Shown: one piece after another, positions 12,001 to 21,485 of the stretch
Position numbering within the stretch: position 1 is the stretch's first letter
Layout: the number at the start of each line of letters is the position of its first letter
From: Haliclona indistincta
Lineage: Eukaryota > Porifera > Demospongiae > Haplosclerida > Chalinidae
Direction of reading: 5' to 3'
Assembly: GCA_964017065.1 (NCBI GenBank)
Contig: OZ024786.1
Location: 8,127,047-8,191,046, forward strand
Length of the DNA stretch: 64,000 bases
The notes under the pieces: model-generated
Databases searched by the model: none
What the model was told of the DNA's origin: nothing
Seen by the model: only the letters and a program-made list of their open reading frames with translations
Position numbers and translations under genes: made by a program

Positions 12001-15000
12001 AGGCACTACTACGGCACTGCCATATCTTCGCCGTACGGGCGTTCCAAGGTAATCTAACGTTCTGAAGCTCTTTGCACGATTTGTGCGATTACAAAGAGAC
12101 CTTCAGAAGCAAAAGAAACCATGTCTAAGGTGGTAAACCAGAGAGAGCCTAGCGCCGTGGCTAGACGGGATAGTACCTGTTTCCCTACTCCTGCTTAGCC
12201 TACTCCCATTTAGCCTATTAAAAGAGCTCTGGCGTGCTGTTTTGCCTAGTCACGTGCGCAAGCCGCCTTCGGCGGCTTATATTATCTACGCGCGCGCGTA
12301 CAGAATCACTATAAAGGCTTGTTTATAGCACTGGTCGGCAGGGGCGTAGCTGGCCCACAGTTGTTGGTAGGGCCTCATTAATTTTTATTGACCACGCCTA
12401 GTTAACCACGCCCACATCCGGTAAGTATTGTTACTAGCTATGTAACACTATGGTTCTGTTTTTGTGGTAGCAACTTGGCAGAGTAGTTGAGTGGACTGAT
12501 CAGCTGCACCGCTGCACTGTGGACTCTAAGTTTTGATTGTTATTGTTCGCACACACGTGAATATAATAATGAATATAATTATTTGCACAGTTTGATGGTA
12601 GGGCCCAGGCCCGTGTGGGCCCGGGTTCAGATACGCCCCTGCTGGTCGGTCAGCTGGTTCCGGTGGCGCAGCGGTTTAGTGCGGTGGCTTGAAGTACATG
12701 CAGATGTTCAGGGTTCAATTCCCGCTCAGTACTTATTTTTTAATTTTTTTCCCAAAAAACTTAGTTTTTTTAACTGAGTCGATCGTCGGGACAGCTTGCA
12801 GATCCAGTGAAGGACGAAGGCCCTGTTTAGGACGACCCTCTCGACGATCTTTAGCCAGGGCCGAAGGCCCGGTTTAGGACGACCCTCCCGACGATCCTTA
12901 GGCTTACCAAGGGCCGAAGGCCCGGTTTAGGACACCCTACCGACTTTGCACAGTTAGGAGAAGGTTTTTAGGTTTCAGGGTTTAGGGTTTAGTTTCATAA
13001 TTTTGGTAGGCGAAACAAAACGCCTGAGGCCCTAGTAGTCAAAATGGGAGTAGGCGAAGTGGGAGTAGGCGAACAGGTACCAAATCTTCAAGACAAAACC
13101 TACACAGAAACTACACTAGTCGTTGGGAGCAGTGCACCTGATATCTATTTAAGCCTAAAACACTAGCAGAAGCGAGTATTTTCAGGAAAACAGCGATTTT
13201 TGGTCCATAATCAGACTCCATTCCATAATTCTGTTTGGATTCCGTTACTAGGTTACGCCTACTCACGCACGCCCGTGTATGTAATTATTCTAATACAAGC
13301 GCACCTTAGTACAAATTGCTTGGAACGCGAGTGCTTGCTGCTGCCACTGTTCACAGCAGACAACGAGCAAATCGTCACTGTTACACCGGATTTGCCTGTT
13401 CAGGCTTGTAAGAATGCTAGCTTAAGCTTAGCTAATGTTGCATGGTGCGTGTTGCATGCTATGCAGAGTCGATTGAGTGCATTGCCGCGGAGCTGCCCGG
13501 CACTTAGTTCTCTTTATACACTGTATTAGCATAAGTGACAACTAAGTCATTAATAAAAAAAGAAAAGCAACAAGTAATAAAAACATTTTAACCAAAATGG
13601 AAGAGATTTAGGGTTGGTACATTTATCGAAAAAGTATGGAAACAAGAGATTTGAAATGAAAAGGATTGTAACAATAGCAGTGTAATGCTACCTCCTTAAA
13701 TTAACTGCTTTCGATAGTTGTGGTTAATTTAATAGGGAGGTAGTATTACACTGCTATTGTTACAATCCTTTTCATTTCAAATCTTGTTTCCATACTTTTT
13801 CGATAAATGTACCAACCCTAAATCTCTTAAAATGTTTTTATTACTTGTAAACATAGACTCTATCAACATTCTGGTGATCTCAAATCAACATCTTATCTCA
13901 TCCAACGCCTCTGAATTGCTATCCAGCGGGGCAATACCATCTCCATCTGCAGCACATTTGTTTCGGCCAACCTGAACTTGTCTTAACTATCCCTTTATTG
14001 TATAATTGTATTTTCATTATAAAAAAGGAAGGTTTTTACATTGCAAAAAGCTACAAACATTAATCGATTTTATGAATAATTATGTTAAAGTAGATATAAC
14101 TTACAACTTCGGCATTCACAAGACTCCATATTGTATCAAAGTAACTATTGACCAGAGTAGTACACTGAGATGAGAAACAAATTATTATTATAGATTACTA
14201 CAAAATGCTGCATACTCACTTGAGATGAAAAATTACTAGGTAGTATACTGCACAATTGTTCAAGAGCCGCTTTAATTTCATCTTCAGTTGAGTTGCTGTC
14301 CACATAGTGTTTAAGAAAGTTAGCAACCAACTTGCAAAGATCACATGCGTCTTGAGAAACACGATTTTGTTGAGCGGTAAGTGTTGAGGAACAAAGCCCA
14401 ACTCGTTTGCAAATTTCATCATTTTTCTGTAAAACAACACAATATAATCCAAGTACAACATGCCCCATTTTAAACATACCAATCCTTGTTTTACCAATGT
14501 CCAGATCATGTTAAAGTAGTCATCAATAATACTGGAACACTATAAGACAATAAGTATTCAAATTAAAAGACTTTTGGTTGGTAATGTATCATGTATGTGA
14601 GAACAAAATCACAGTAAAGATAATAAGTGAAACTCCTACAGTGTACGTATAATATGAAGCCATAGCATATAGTTACGGGATCAAACAATAACTATGGCAT
14701 CTAAAAATCACTGTTTGTTTCCTAGAAATACTAGAAAATTACCGATACATATTTTTATATTGAAGTATTTATCATAACAAAACACAAAAATTTCTATGTT
14801 CTCATTTCTGGCAGTGCACTGATGGCACAAGCATTGTGCCTCAATTAACTACTAGTCAGTGTCCGACCACCACGTGCCTTTCAACTACTAGTCAGTGTCA
14901 GACCACCACGTGCCTTTCAACTACTAGTCAGTGTCAGACCACCAAGTGCCTTTCAACTACTAGTCAGTGTCAGACCACCAAGTGCCTTTCAACTACTAGT

Positions 15001-18000
15001 CAGTGTCAGACCACCAAGTGCCTTTCAACTACTAGTCAGTGTCAGACCACCAAGTGCCTTTCAACTACTAGTCAGTATCAGACCACCACGTGCCTTTCAA
15101 CTACTAGTCAGTGTCAGACCACCACGTGCCTTTCAACTACAGCATTACAAGCCACCAGTCATGCGGCAATGCTACACGAAATTGACAAGGTCAATGCAGG
15201 CAGAGTGACTTTGGCTGTACAAAACTTAAGCAATCCCAACAAAGCATAGACTGCACTTAGACATTTGCAAAAAATAATGTGCAGAGGTGACGAAGTGCAC
15301 GAAGCAACAAATTGTCATCAGTCAAATAAAATAATAGCAACATAATGTACATGAGCTAATACATACCTCAGTCCTGGCTTTACCAGACATAAGATTGCAA
15401 GCCTTCTTAATAAGTGTCTCTGCTTCAGCCTATCAATGTTAAACAAACAAAGGTATATAATTGTGTAAACAAGTAAAACTTCAAAATACATAATTATAGT
15501 GCTCAATAACACATATATCTCCGCATTATACTAAACTGTTTGGTAATAGTTCAAAACATGAATTGAAAACGCATCTGTATACACAGAGCACATGACACAA
15601 CACCATCTTTCAATAGCACAGTATCACACTACTATCACTAGACTACTCATGAATAATACTAAACTGCATGTACTGCATGTGCAGTACACTCATGTACGCC
15701 CTGAATGTACTGCACATTCAGGGCATACATTTTTCGACATAGTTTTACAGCGGTATTCCAAGAGCTTGCAATACTGCACCGTCAAGTGTCGCGCGCATGC
15801 TTGTTAAAAACTCTACTTGTGAGACGATAATGGCTGTGTACGCTGGCAGAGAAGTTATAAGTGGACGTCTACCACTTCCTTCCACAGTGATTTTACTGAT
15901 TTGAGCTGCCTGGCTGTCACAAGAGCTCTGACAGCTGCATCCATTCCCTATCTACAAGTAACATATGGACGGTTGTTGACGGTTGATCGTTGTAAGATCC
16001 TGGAAAACCGCTATAACTATAATTATTAGCTAACCTCTACTGTAGAACTGCCCATCATGGATCGAGCCAATTCCATGATCACAGAGCATACCTCACAGCC
16101 TGCTGCAGAAGAAGACACTTTGGTGTCGGAGGTGGTAGTGGTAGCCTACGGAATGACATAAAAACATAAAAATGTAGCAACTCAAACAAGCAGGATTTCC
16201 TTATCTGGATAAATTACATTATTGCTTATGCAACAACTACTGTCAGAAGCCAAATACATGTAAGCATGTAGCAAGTGTACATACACAGAGCACTTAAATA
16301 CAATTCATGACTAGAGTCATGTGACTAGAGGGTGTGGGAGTCATGTGACTGGTACAACAGTAACAATAATTTATGTACAGCTAGTAAAGGCACTGACTAA
16401 GATTTGTATGAGTTTTAATTTAGGAGAGGATAACTCAACTGTTTTAGGGTAATTTGACCCCAAGGAACAAGATTTGACATGTGCCTTTTGGTCTATCCGC
16501 TGCGAAATACTCGAAAATTACCACACCCTTTTTATCAGCAGTGTCAAGAATAATTCTTAACCATTTTTAGTAACCTACTTTCTGGCAACTGTTCTAAGGT
16601 AATATGACCCTAAGGAATGTATTGGGATGTGTACCAAAACCAATATTCACTGCAAAAAAATGGCTACATCTTTTTCAAAAATGCATTACATCTCTATTTT
16701 AATATTTAAGATTCTGATGGTTTGAAAGTAGTACAAGTACAGGGTATTACCAACAAAAAGACACAAAATATTAACTTGAGGAGTCACTTAAATATAAACT
16801 TAGGCAGTATTTATTATTACAAGAACGATGTTTACAAAATTAATGATAGGGTTTTTGCAGGATTCACCTCCTTTATACTTGCAGTATTGCGATTCCAGCT
16901 ACCCTGCAGCGACATATCCATTCCATATCCATTCTTGTGGGCGCATTTACTACATGTACAAGGATCAGGAAAGTCTTCAGGCTTGGAGGTAACAATACCA
17001 GGAACTATAGTCATGTTTTTTCACTAAAGTGAAACCATACGACTCAGCGTTCATTTCTAAACCATCTTTAAGTGGGGCTTGTATCCATAGCTGTTGTTGA
17101 TAACATGCCCATATGCTTTCTTGCATTGGCTGACGTGCAGGGAATGTTTTTCACATAATCCATTTTGAGGAATTGCTATTAAAAGCAGCAAGACGGAAGT
17201 CATCAAATGTTCCCAAGTCTTTGTTGGCTTGAGACACCTTACTAGATAATTTTATGCCATCTGTATCATACATAGTCTCTGTCAAGTCTGAGTTGTTAAA
17301 GATCTGTATCAGTGTTATAAATTATTGTGTAAAGCTTTCATTGCTGCATGCTTCGTAGCAATCTTGCTAGTTGTATCACATCCAGTCAGAGCCGGCATGG
17401 AGTGCATGCAGGGAGACACCTTGCAAGCTTGTCCCCAGTGCTGTAGTAAGGTGGTATCTCGAGCCAACAAAAGACTTGGAAACACTATTTTGATGACTTG
17501 CGTCTTGCTGCTTTTAATAGCAATTCCTCAAAATGGATTATGTGAAAAACATTCCCTGCACGTCAGCCAATGCAAGAAAGCATATGGGCATGTTATCAAC
17601 AACAGCTGTGGATACAAGCCCCACTTAAAGATGGTTTAGAAATGAACGCTGAGTCGTACGGTTTCACTTTTGTGAAACAACAAGACTATAGTTCCTGGTA
17701 TTGTTACCCCCAGCCTGAAGACCTTCCTTCCTTACATGTGGTAAATGCGCCCACAAGAATGGATATGTCGCTGCAGCGTAGCTGGGATCAAGTGTTGCAA
17801 ATACTGCAAGTATAAAGGAGGTGAATCCTGCAAAAACCCTATCATAAACATCATTCTTCAATCTTGTAACAATAAATACTGTCTAAGTTTATATTTAAGT
17901 GACTCCTCAAGTTAATAATAAATTATTGGTAATACCCTGTACTTGTACTGTTTTGAAACCATCAGAATCTTAAAGTATTAAATCTTTAAAATAGAGATGT

Positions 18001-19392
18001 GTAGCCATTTTTGTTGGGTTTTTTTTCAGTGAATATTGGTTTTGAACACGCCCCAATAGGGTCATATTACCTTAGAACAGTTGCCCGAAAGTATGTTACT
18101 AAAAATAATGGTTAAGAAGATGAAGCAATTATTGTTAGTGACACTGAAATAAAAAGGGTGTGGTCATTTTCGAGTATTTCGCAGCGGATAGACAATTTCG
18201 CACATATCAAATCTTCCTTGGGGTCAAATTATCCTAAAACAGTTGAGTTATCCTCTCCTAAATTAAATGCATACAAATCTTAGTCAGGGCCTAGACTATT
18301 ATCTGGATAAAATACATTATTGCTTATGCAACAACTACTGTCAGAAGCCAAATACATGTAAGCATGTAGCAAGTGTACATACTCAAATACAAGATTCTTG
18401 ACAGGGGGTGTGGGAGTCATGTGACTGGTACAACAGTAACAATAATATATACAGCCACAAATTTGTGAGTTTTGACAAAAAATTATGGAAACTAGCATTA
18501 TCAAAATCATTGAAGTATGTTTGCTACAAGTAACACAATCCTCCTAATCATACTGGGGAACATGTGACATCACAATGTACTGTCAACAAGTGATGTTTGT
18601 CACCCACCCACCAGGAATTAACTAAAACTAAACCACTTGTTTACAATGAATGATAAGTTTTTCTCTTATCAAAATGCTAGTTTATTGTTTGGTAGACCAT
18701 GTTATGCTCACGATTATCATGACATTAGAGTCTTAAATAAACTTTACTGTTAGTGTAAAACCAGATAGATTATCCAGACACTAAATGACTGTTGACCAAG
18801 ATGATGGTTATCAAAACTATGAAGAAGATGAATACACAAGATTCATGCTAGTGACACTGTGACACAGTGACACACACACACAGCCAATTAAAAAAGCTGA
18901 AATACATTGATCGCTAAACATGCATCGGTACAATCAAATATGGATGACAATGAATTTGAGACACAGCTTGTATTGACAAAGGTCAACAACAGAAAACATG
19001 AGAAGGGAATTGGAACGCTTCCTCACCTTATTCCACACATTGTTCTGGCAATAGTCCACTTGACCACAGCGTCTAGCAGCAGCCTGAGATCGACACCAGT
19101 ACGAGGCACCCCAGCGACACTCAGAAGGTAATGGTTCAGCACTTGCTGACCACACTACATAAAGTGAGTAAAAATTACAACACCACAGACAGTCACTTTA
19201 TTTATTGAGACTATTTTAGTAGTATCATACAATCTACTACGGAATTTGCGCGCAAATCTATCCAGCATAAAACTTATCATCTCTGGGCACGTATATACTA
19301 TAGTATATTCTACTCTACAATAACACAGTTCTGACCCAAATAGTGCTCTTACCGAAAAGGCAACAAGCCAGTGTAGCTACAAACAGCTTCAT
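1..19392 (-). CDS. Prosaposin-like polyprotein, copy 1 (partial, 3' end outside window)
   Basis: Multi-domain saposin precursor; in animals such proteins are cut in lysosomes into small lipid-binding SapB proteins. Exons in gene order: 19353-19392, 19027-19154, 16035-16145, 15367-15429, 14480-14539, 14220-14426, 14105-14164, 11185-11412, 10470-10529, 9628-9849, 6090-6149, 5509-5667, 3247-3312, 2289-2360, 1443-1517, 1241-1315 and 1-13 (cut by the edge). All have GT donors and AG acceptors, and the frame stays open for about 566 residues. The order is a signal peptide (starts MKLFVATLACCLF), a SapA domain (residues about 15-56, motif ASYWCRSQAAARRCG), then SapB modules with the CxxC / LC..LP / C..LV / IC..GLC cysteine pattern and NxS/T sites. 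Most SapB second halves are separate exons starting exactly at Cys. The 9628-9849 exon is chimeric compared with copy 2. Identification as prosaposin family is firm; the true substrate or role is unknown. Confidence 0.88.
52..627. mobile_element. Fold-back element in the intron at the left edge
   Basis: Inverted arms of about 140 bases: 68-205 pairs with 478-606, sharing the AATGAGAGTGAGCGCGGTAA end. It is absent from copy 2, where the same intron carries a different short element at 33249-33459. No transposase is present. Open frames inside are mirror images of the arms, not genes. Confidence 0.75.
871..1182. mobile_element. Old pogo/Tigger-like MITE (copy 1 intron)
   Basis: Begins CAGTGGAGCCTCGCATATCC after TA and ends with a partly matching inverted CCGGATAACACTG. 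The homologous element is at 33636-33946 in copy 2, so it was present before the gene duplicated. TIR match is imperfect, as expected for an old insertion. Assignment to the TA-targeting pogo group rests on the CAGTG end only. Confidence 0.5.
1586..2263. mobile_element. 678-bp TIR element with 4-base target duplication
   Basis: Perfect terminal inverted repeats TGTTACGACCCGATTCAC and GTGAATCGGGTCGTAACA, flanked on both sides by TATG. The empty site is visible in copy 2 near 34340-34355 (ACGTATATGCACTGG). Subterminal TTCGAAGCCGGTTAACCGG blocks are also inverted at both ends. No coding frame. A young insertion specific to copy 1. Confidence 0.85.
3566..4738 (+). mobile_element. Palindrome-ended repeat element (family A), copy 1
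   Basis: Opens with a 25-base palindrome (TATGCCACG / CGTGGCATA around CGGTAGT), then TTTAGGGTTGG, then ACAAGATGGTGGCTAC. A pyrimidine tract (CTTCTTTCTTCTTC) near 3968-3982 and a conserved AGCCTAGCGCC follow. It ends in the inverted CCAACCCTAAA near 4738. The same organisation occurs at 11777, 26635 and 38543. No protein is recognised; class unknown. Confidence 0.6.
4490..4785. repeat. Fold-back end of family A element
   Basis: Near-perfect inverted repeat: the left arm with AAAACATTTTAACCAAAATG and GGATTGTAACAATAGCAGTG pairs with the right arm ending near 4785. Short loop around 4615-4645. The same fold-back occurs at 13560-13850. Confidence 0.75.
5355..5492. repeat. Hairpin next to a splice donor
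   Basis: Inverted arms GTTAGACGCGGAGGCCAATG and its complement, about 45 bases each, with a GC-rich loop. It ends 17 bases from the coding edge of exon 5509-5667. Confidence 0.7.
6519..6921. mobile_element. TIR element shared by both copies (copy 1)
   Basis: Left end carries TTCCTAGCCTCATACCCAG and GGTACAGACTGTC; the right end carries the complement (GACAGTCTGTACCAGG ... GAGGCTAAGAAACTT). Homologue at 37646-38049. It contains an open frame (6631-6945) with a charged, possibly coiled-coil peptide that is also partly kept in copy 2. No known domain. Confidence 0.6.
7011..7584. repeat. 33/34-bp minisatellite, 17 units
   Basis: Seventeen head-to-tail units: thirteen of 34 and four of 33 bases, total 574. 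The unit starts TGCACACTCCTCCTGTTCAT and ends GCTCCTGCCTAA. Variants repeat in the same order (units 3-8 resemble 11-16), so a block of about eight units was itself duplicated. Copy 2 has only one unit at about 38140-38173. Confidence 0.95.
8255..9545. mobile_element. TIR element with TACCGTAAATCGG ends, interrupted
   Basis: Ends TACCGTAAATCGG and CCGATTTACGGTA, with A/T-rich subterminal TTTTCGTG blocks inverted at both sides. Interrupted by a Mutator-like element at 8496-9259. The matching site in copy 2 lacks it. Confidence 0.75.
8496..9259. mobile_element. Mutator-like (9-bp TSD) non-autonomous element
   Basis: Inverted ends CAGAGGAGGTTGG and CCAACCTCCTCTG, flanked by the identical 9-mer GCCTGGGCC at 8487-8495 and 9260-9268. 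Nine-base duplications are the mark of the Mutator/MULE superfamily. A diverged relative lies at about 62030-62846. No transposase frame. Confidence 0.8.
9628..9849 (-). CDS. Chimeric SapB exon of prosaposin copy 1
   Basis: This 74-codon exon reads DSGDACSQLALC... at its start, like copy 2 exon 42152-42391, and ends ...SLCEKLPALKSE, like copy 2 exon 41112-41333. Upstream intron sequence matches the intron before 42391 and downstream intron sequence matches the intron after 41112. The switch lies around residues 24-34, between TRTMKTRL and VECTVC. The SapB4 second-half exon (41727-41786 in copy 2) is absent from copy 1. The result is an in-frame loss of one SapB domain. Confidence 0.85.
9943..10280. 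mobile_element. Fold-back MITE with TTATTGCCC end
   Basis: Contains a long hairpin (TAACCGACATTAATGACC ... GGTCATTAATGTCGGTTA) followed by about 180 bases of unique sequence. An inverted copy is at 19561-19903. Absent from the corresponding copy 2 intron at 42490. Confidence 0.75.
10700..11165. repeat. Dispersed repeat family B, copy 1 intron
   Basis: About 450 bases shared with 43050-43520 (same intron, copy 2) and, more diverged, with 59410-60042 outside the gene. Common blocks include GGTGTGTCTACAATGTCCAG, CCATAACTCACGAACTAAGC and an ending hairpin ATGCC...GGCAT. Function and class unknown. Confidence 0.6.
12651..12770 (+). mobile_element. tRNA-derived SINE-like segment
   Basis: Has a pol III A-box-like TGGCGCAGCGGTTTAGTG at about 12664 and, 34 bases on, a B-box GGGTTCAATTCC at about 12710, in tRNA-like order. 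A T-rich stretch follows. It is not a functional tRNA: no acceptor stem closes. Source tRNA not determined. Confidence 0.5.
12800..12940. repeat. GC-rich short tandem repeat
   Basis: Three partial units of about 55 bases containing GGGCCGAAGGCCCGGTTTAG and GACGATC. Lies inside the nested element 12173-13080. Confidence 0.6.
14856..15143. repeat. 36-bp minisatellite, 8 units
   Basis: Eight exact-length 36-base units (TCAGTGTCAGACCACCACGT...). It creates a plus-strand open frame (14836-15249) with a 12-residue repeat QCQTTTCLSTTS, antisense to the prosaposin intron. Copy 2 has one unit at about 46854-46888. Confidence 0.9.
16200..16379. repeat. Left direct repeat flanking the fold-back element
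   Basis: Host intron sequence from TTATCTGGATAAA to GTAACAATAA, repeated at 18300-18457. Copy 2 has it once (47880-48045). Confidence 0.75.
16387..18294. mobile_element. 1.9-kb fold-back element
   Basis: Two long arms (about 16387-17250 and 17430-18294) are inverted copies, including ACTAAGATTTGTATGAG ends and GATAACTCAACTGTTTTAGG. The centre at 17250-17430 is single-copy and holds a cysteine-rich open frame (17295-17639) without an ATG. Absent from copy 2. Flanked by a long direct repeat of host intron (16200-16379 and 18300-18457). Confidence 0.8.
18300..18457. repeat. Right direct repeat flanking the fold-back element
   Basis: Repeats 16200-16379 with small differences (for example loss of the second GACTAGAG block). 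Confidence 0.75.
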
Positions 19393-19545
19393 GTTAGCTT
19401 AGTAGCTCTTCCAACTCAGTCACTCAGAACAGAGACACCAAGCGCAAAGGAAATGATCAAGCTGAAACCACCACGAGCTTTTCAATCGGGAGATAGTGAT
19501 ATAAACCTCGTGATCATATCAGCCGTCATGCATGCATGACGGCTG
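19393..19545 (-). promoter_or_regulatory. 5' flank of prosaposin copy 1 (shared with copy 2)
   Basis: About 150 bases upstream of the start codon match 48981-49133 upstream of copy 2, ending in the palindrome CCGTCATGCATGCATGACGG here (19530-19550), which is only half kept in copy 2. The similarity stops beyond it, so this is the right-hand border of the duplicated unit and includes the likely core promoter. No TATA box or initiator is assigned. Confidence 0.5.
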
Positions 19546-19560
19546 ATGCATGCATCTATA

Positions 19561-19903
19561 TATAGGTTATTACATAGTACGTAATCTTTCACCAATCAGA
19601 TTGCTCTATTCGAGGGCATTAATGTAGATTATTGACCGCGCGTAGCGTCTTCTATAGCAACAGACCGTTGCGTCTTTGCGAGTTTGAAAAATTCGCGATG
19701 TTATTGCGCTCACAGTGATGAACTATGTTATAAATCATTTATTGCCCTACACAACTCGGGCAATAACCGACATTAATGACCTCGGGAAAGTCGCTTGCCC
19801 TCGTACAGTCTCGGGCTGCACCCTCGACCGTAACTCGGGCAACCTACTTTCCCGCGGTCATTAATGTCGGTTATTGCCCTCGTGTGAGGGCAATAACTAA
19901 TAC
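19561..19903. mobile_element. Fold-back MITE with TTATTGCCC end, opposite orientation
   Basis: Reverse-complement relative of 9943-10280, sharing the CATTAATGTCGG hairpin and the CAATCAGATTGCTCTATTCG block. It sits just upstream of the copy 1 promoter flank. Confidence 0.75.
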
Positions 19904-20076
19904 TTATACCATGAAAAGGAGGGTAATACGGGATTTAAATCACAGCGGAAACCGATAGTATAGACGACCCGAGCGCGAAGCGCGAGGGCGTTTTTTTCGG
20001 TTTCCAAGGTGTAGCGATGCCAAAGGTGTGGGCGTGACGGTTAATTTTGCGTAACGGAACGTAACAAATTCTCTAC

Positions 20077-20945
20077 TTAACCCTTTAATTACTAAATTAT
20101 CTTGCTGAAATTTTAACCTCGTAAATGCTGACCACTTCTATCGTGAATATCTCGTGTGTCTTTTGTGCTACTGGTCTCAAATTTGCGTCCTTTTACGCCA
20201 GTGAGTAGCCGCAATTGCCCACACTCAAGTCGGTCGATATGCCCCTCCCACTTCGAAAGTGAAGCCGATAAAGTGCAGCGACCTCGTCAAATTTTGCTCA
20301 AAGTTAGTACTTTGGGGCTGCAGGCGCGTGTCCAGAAACGAGGAAAGATAGGTGCGCGCGCGAAGCGCGCCCGAAAAATGTAATTAATATTCATTATATT
20401 CATAAAATACGTCATTATTATCATGGTGCACTAGATTTGTTCTTCGCTAGAACTAATGGAAAACGGCCTAAACCACCTTAGAATGGAATATTGGCAGCTG
20501 ATAAGTTTGTTGCAATAACAGTTGTGATAAATTTATAGCCACAGTGTACTTAAATGCAATGAATAAAATTTATAAACTTAAATGCTGAGGGGGGTGCTAG
20601 AGCACCCGGAGCCCTATCGTGGACACGCGCCTGGGCTGGCTACTGAAAAGTACATACAAATAGCAGTGGTTTTGGTGAGTGTAAAAGGTAGCCCAGATCA
20701 TAGAGAATGCGCAAAAATGTGTTTTCCGAGCACCCGAAGCCATAAAATGTCCAGATTTTCTTGGCAGCCATTTTGGTTTTTCCTAAAATGTTGTGAAATT
20801 TGCACTGAAGCCATAGAAATGCCGAAGCCAATACGTTTAGCACAGGGGGCGCGCCGAAAACCAGTCAATTTTGGGCGGTTATTTGTATTCTTCAATTTGG
20901 CTTAATTTTGGGATATTTTAGCACTTTTTTATAAAGTTATGCTGT
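20077..20945 (+). mobile_element. TTAACCCTTTAA element, truncated and interrupted
   Basis: Matches 23615-24202 in direct orientation (GTGAATATCTCGTGTGTCTT, CAGTGGTTTTGGTGAGTG). Interrupted by 20321-20633; its 3' end is cut by the palindrome beginning at 20946. Confidence 0.7.
20321..20633. mobile_element. TIR element with CAGGCGCGTGTCC ends
   Basis: Ends CAGGCGCGTGTCC and GGACACGCGCCTG. Flanks read GGCTG on both sides, a likely short target duplication. A diverged relative in the opposite orientation is at about 58950-59190. Confidence 0.7.
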
Positions 20946-21203
20946 CTTTAGTTGTGTGAAAAGTACGAAGCTAAAACTGCTCGTGCAAGCTCATCTACTA
21001 TCTGTGGAGGAGCCTGCGTATGGATTTCGCCGAGCAATGCTCGTTCGTGATACTGCAGCTACGTACTGCCAGACTGTACAGAGTACGCAGCTGTAGTATC
21101 GCGTACGAGCATTGCTCGGCGAAATCCATACGCAGGCTCCTCCACAGATAGTAGATGAGCTTGCACGAGCAGTTTTAGCTTCGTACTTTTCACACAACTA
21201 AAG
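20946..21203. repeat. Near-perfect 258-bp palindrome
   Basis: Arms of roughly 120 bases (CTTTAGTTGTGTGAAAAG ... CTTTTCACACAACTAAAG) around a centre near 21070. Only a few mismatches close to the centre. Would form a long hairpin as RNA or single-stranded DNA. Confidence 0.9.
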
Positions 21204-21485
21204 AAAAATTGTAAAAACTCGATCGTGTTTAGTCTTCACATGGCGAGCTCGTCGTTCCGTGATGGCGAACACTACGTGGCTGAAACTTGCTATTATCGAT
21301 GCCTATCTATAGACAAACAAAGCGCACACTGCAACTCCGTCTGCACAGATAGACTTGGCTAAAAAAGAAATAGCCATTTGTAAAGTCATGAATCTCATTA
21401 AAACGGTATCCCGCCACCTTAATCAATTCATAACTCTACTTCTGCTTGTCGTGTCTTATCGTTTTATGGCTCAATTTACTCGCTA

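Larger units (their letters stand above)
12173..13080. mobile_element. Nested TIR element carrying a SINE-like segment
   Basis: Ends GTACCTGTTTCCCTACTCC... and the inverse ...GGAGTAGGCGAACAGGTAC, containing CCTACTCCCATTT twice. It lies inside the family A element: sequence either side (GCCGTGGCTAG and TCAAGACAAAACC) is contiguous in the member at 3566. Interior holds a tRNA-like segment and a short GC-rich tandem repeat. Confidence 0.7.
11777..13850 (+). mobile_element. Palindrome-ended repeat element (family A), second member, interrupted
   Basis: Same 25-base palindrome and TTTAGGGTTGG / ACAAGATGGCGGCTAC start as 3566-4738, and the same fold-back end (13560-13850). Split by a nested TIR element at 12173-13080. 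Absent from the equivalent part of copy 2. Confidence 0.7.

Noticed and set aside
12640..12730. Functional tRNA gene
   Set aside because: A- and B-box-like sequences are present, but no acceptor stem or anticodon arm closes.
12960..13000. Telomere-like TTTAGGG repeats
   Set aside because: Only two to three irregular units inside a TIR element; TTTAGGG also occurs as part of family A ends.
14836..15249. Mucin-like protein gene
   Set aside because: The frame is a by-product of a 36-bp minisatellite, and copy 2 has one unit only; kept as a low-interest observation.
15890..15960. Possible extra SapB exon on the minus strand (MDAAVRALVTA)
   Set aside because: Looks like a helix of SapB, but stop codons and different indels in the two copies break it, and the neighbouring exons already join in frame without it.
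18934..19155. Start codon inside the SapA exon
   Set aside because: The upstream ATG is formed across the intron boundary; the real start is in the signal-peptide exon at 19353-19392.
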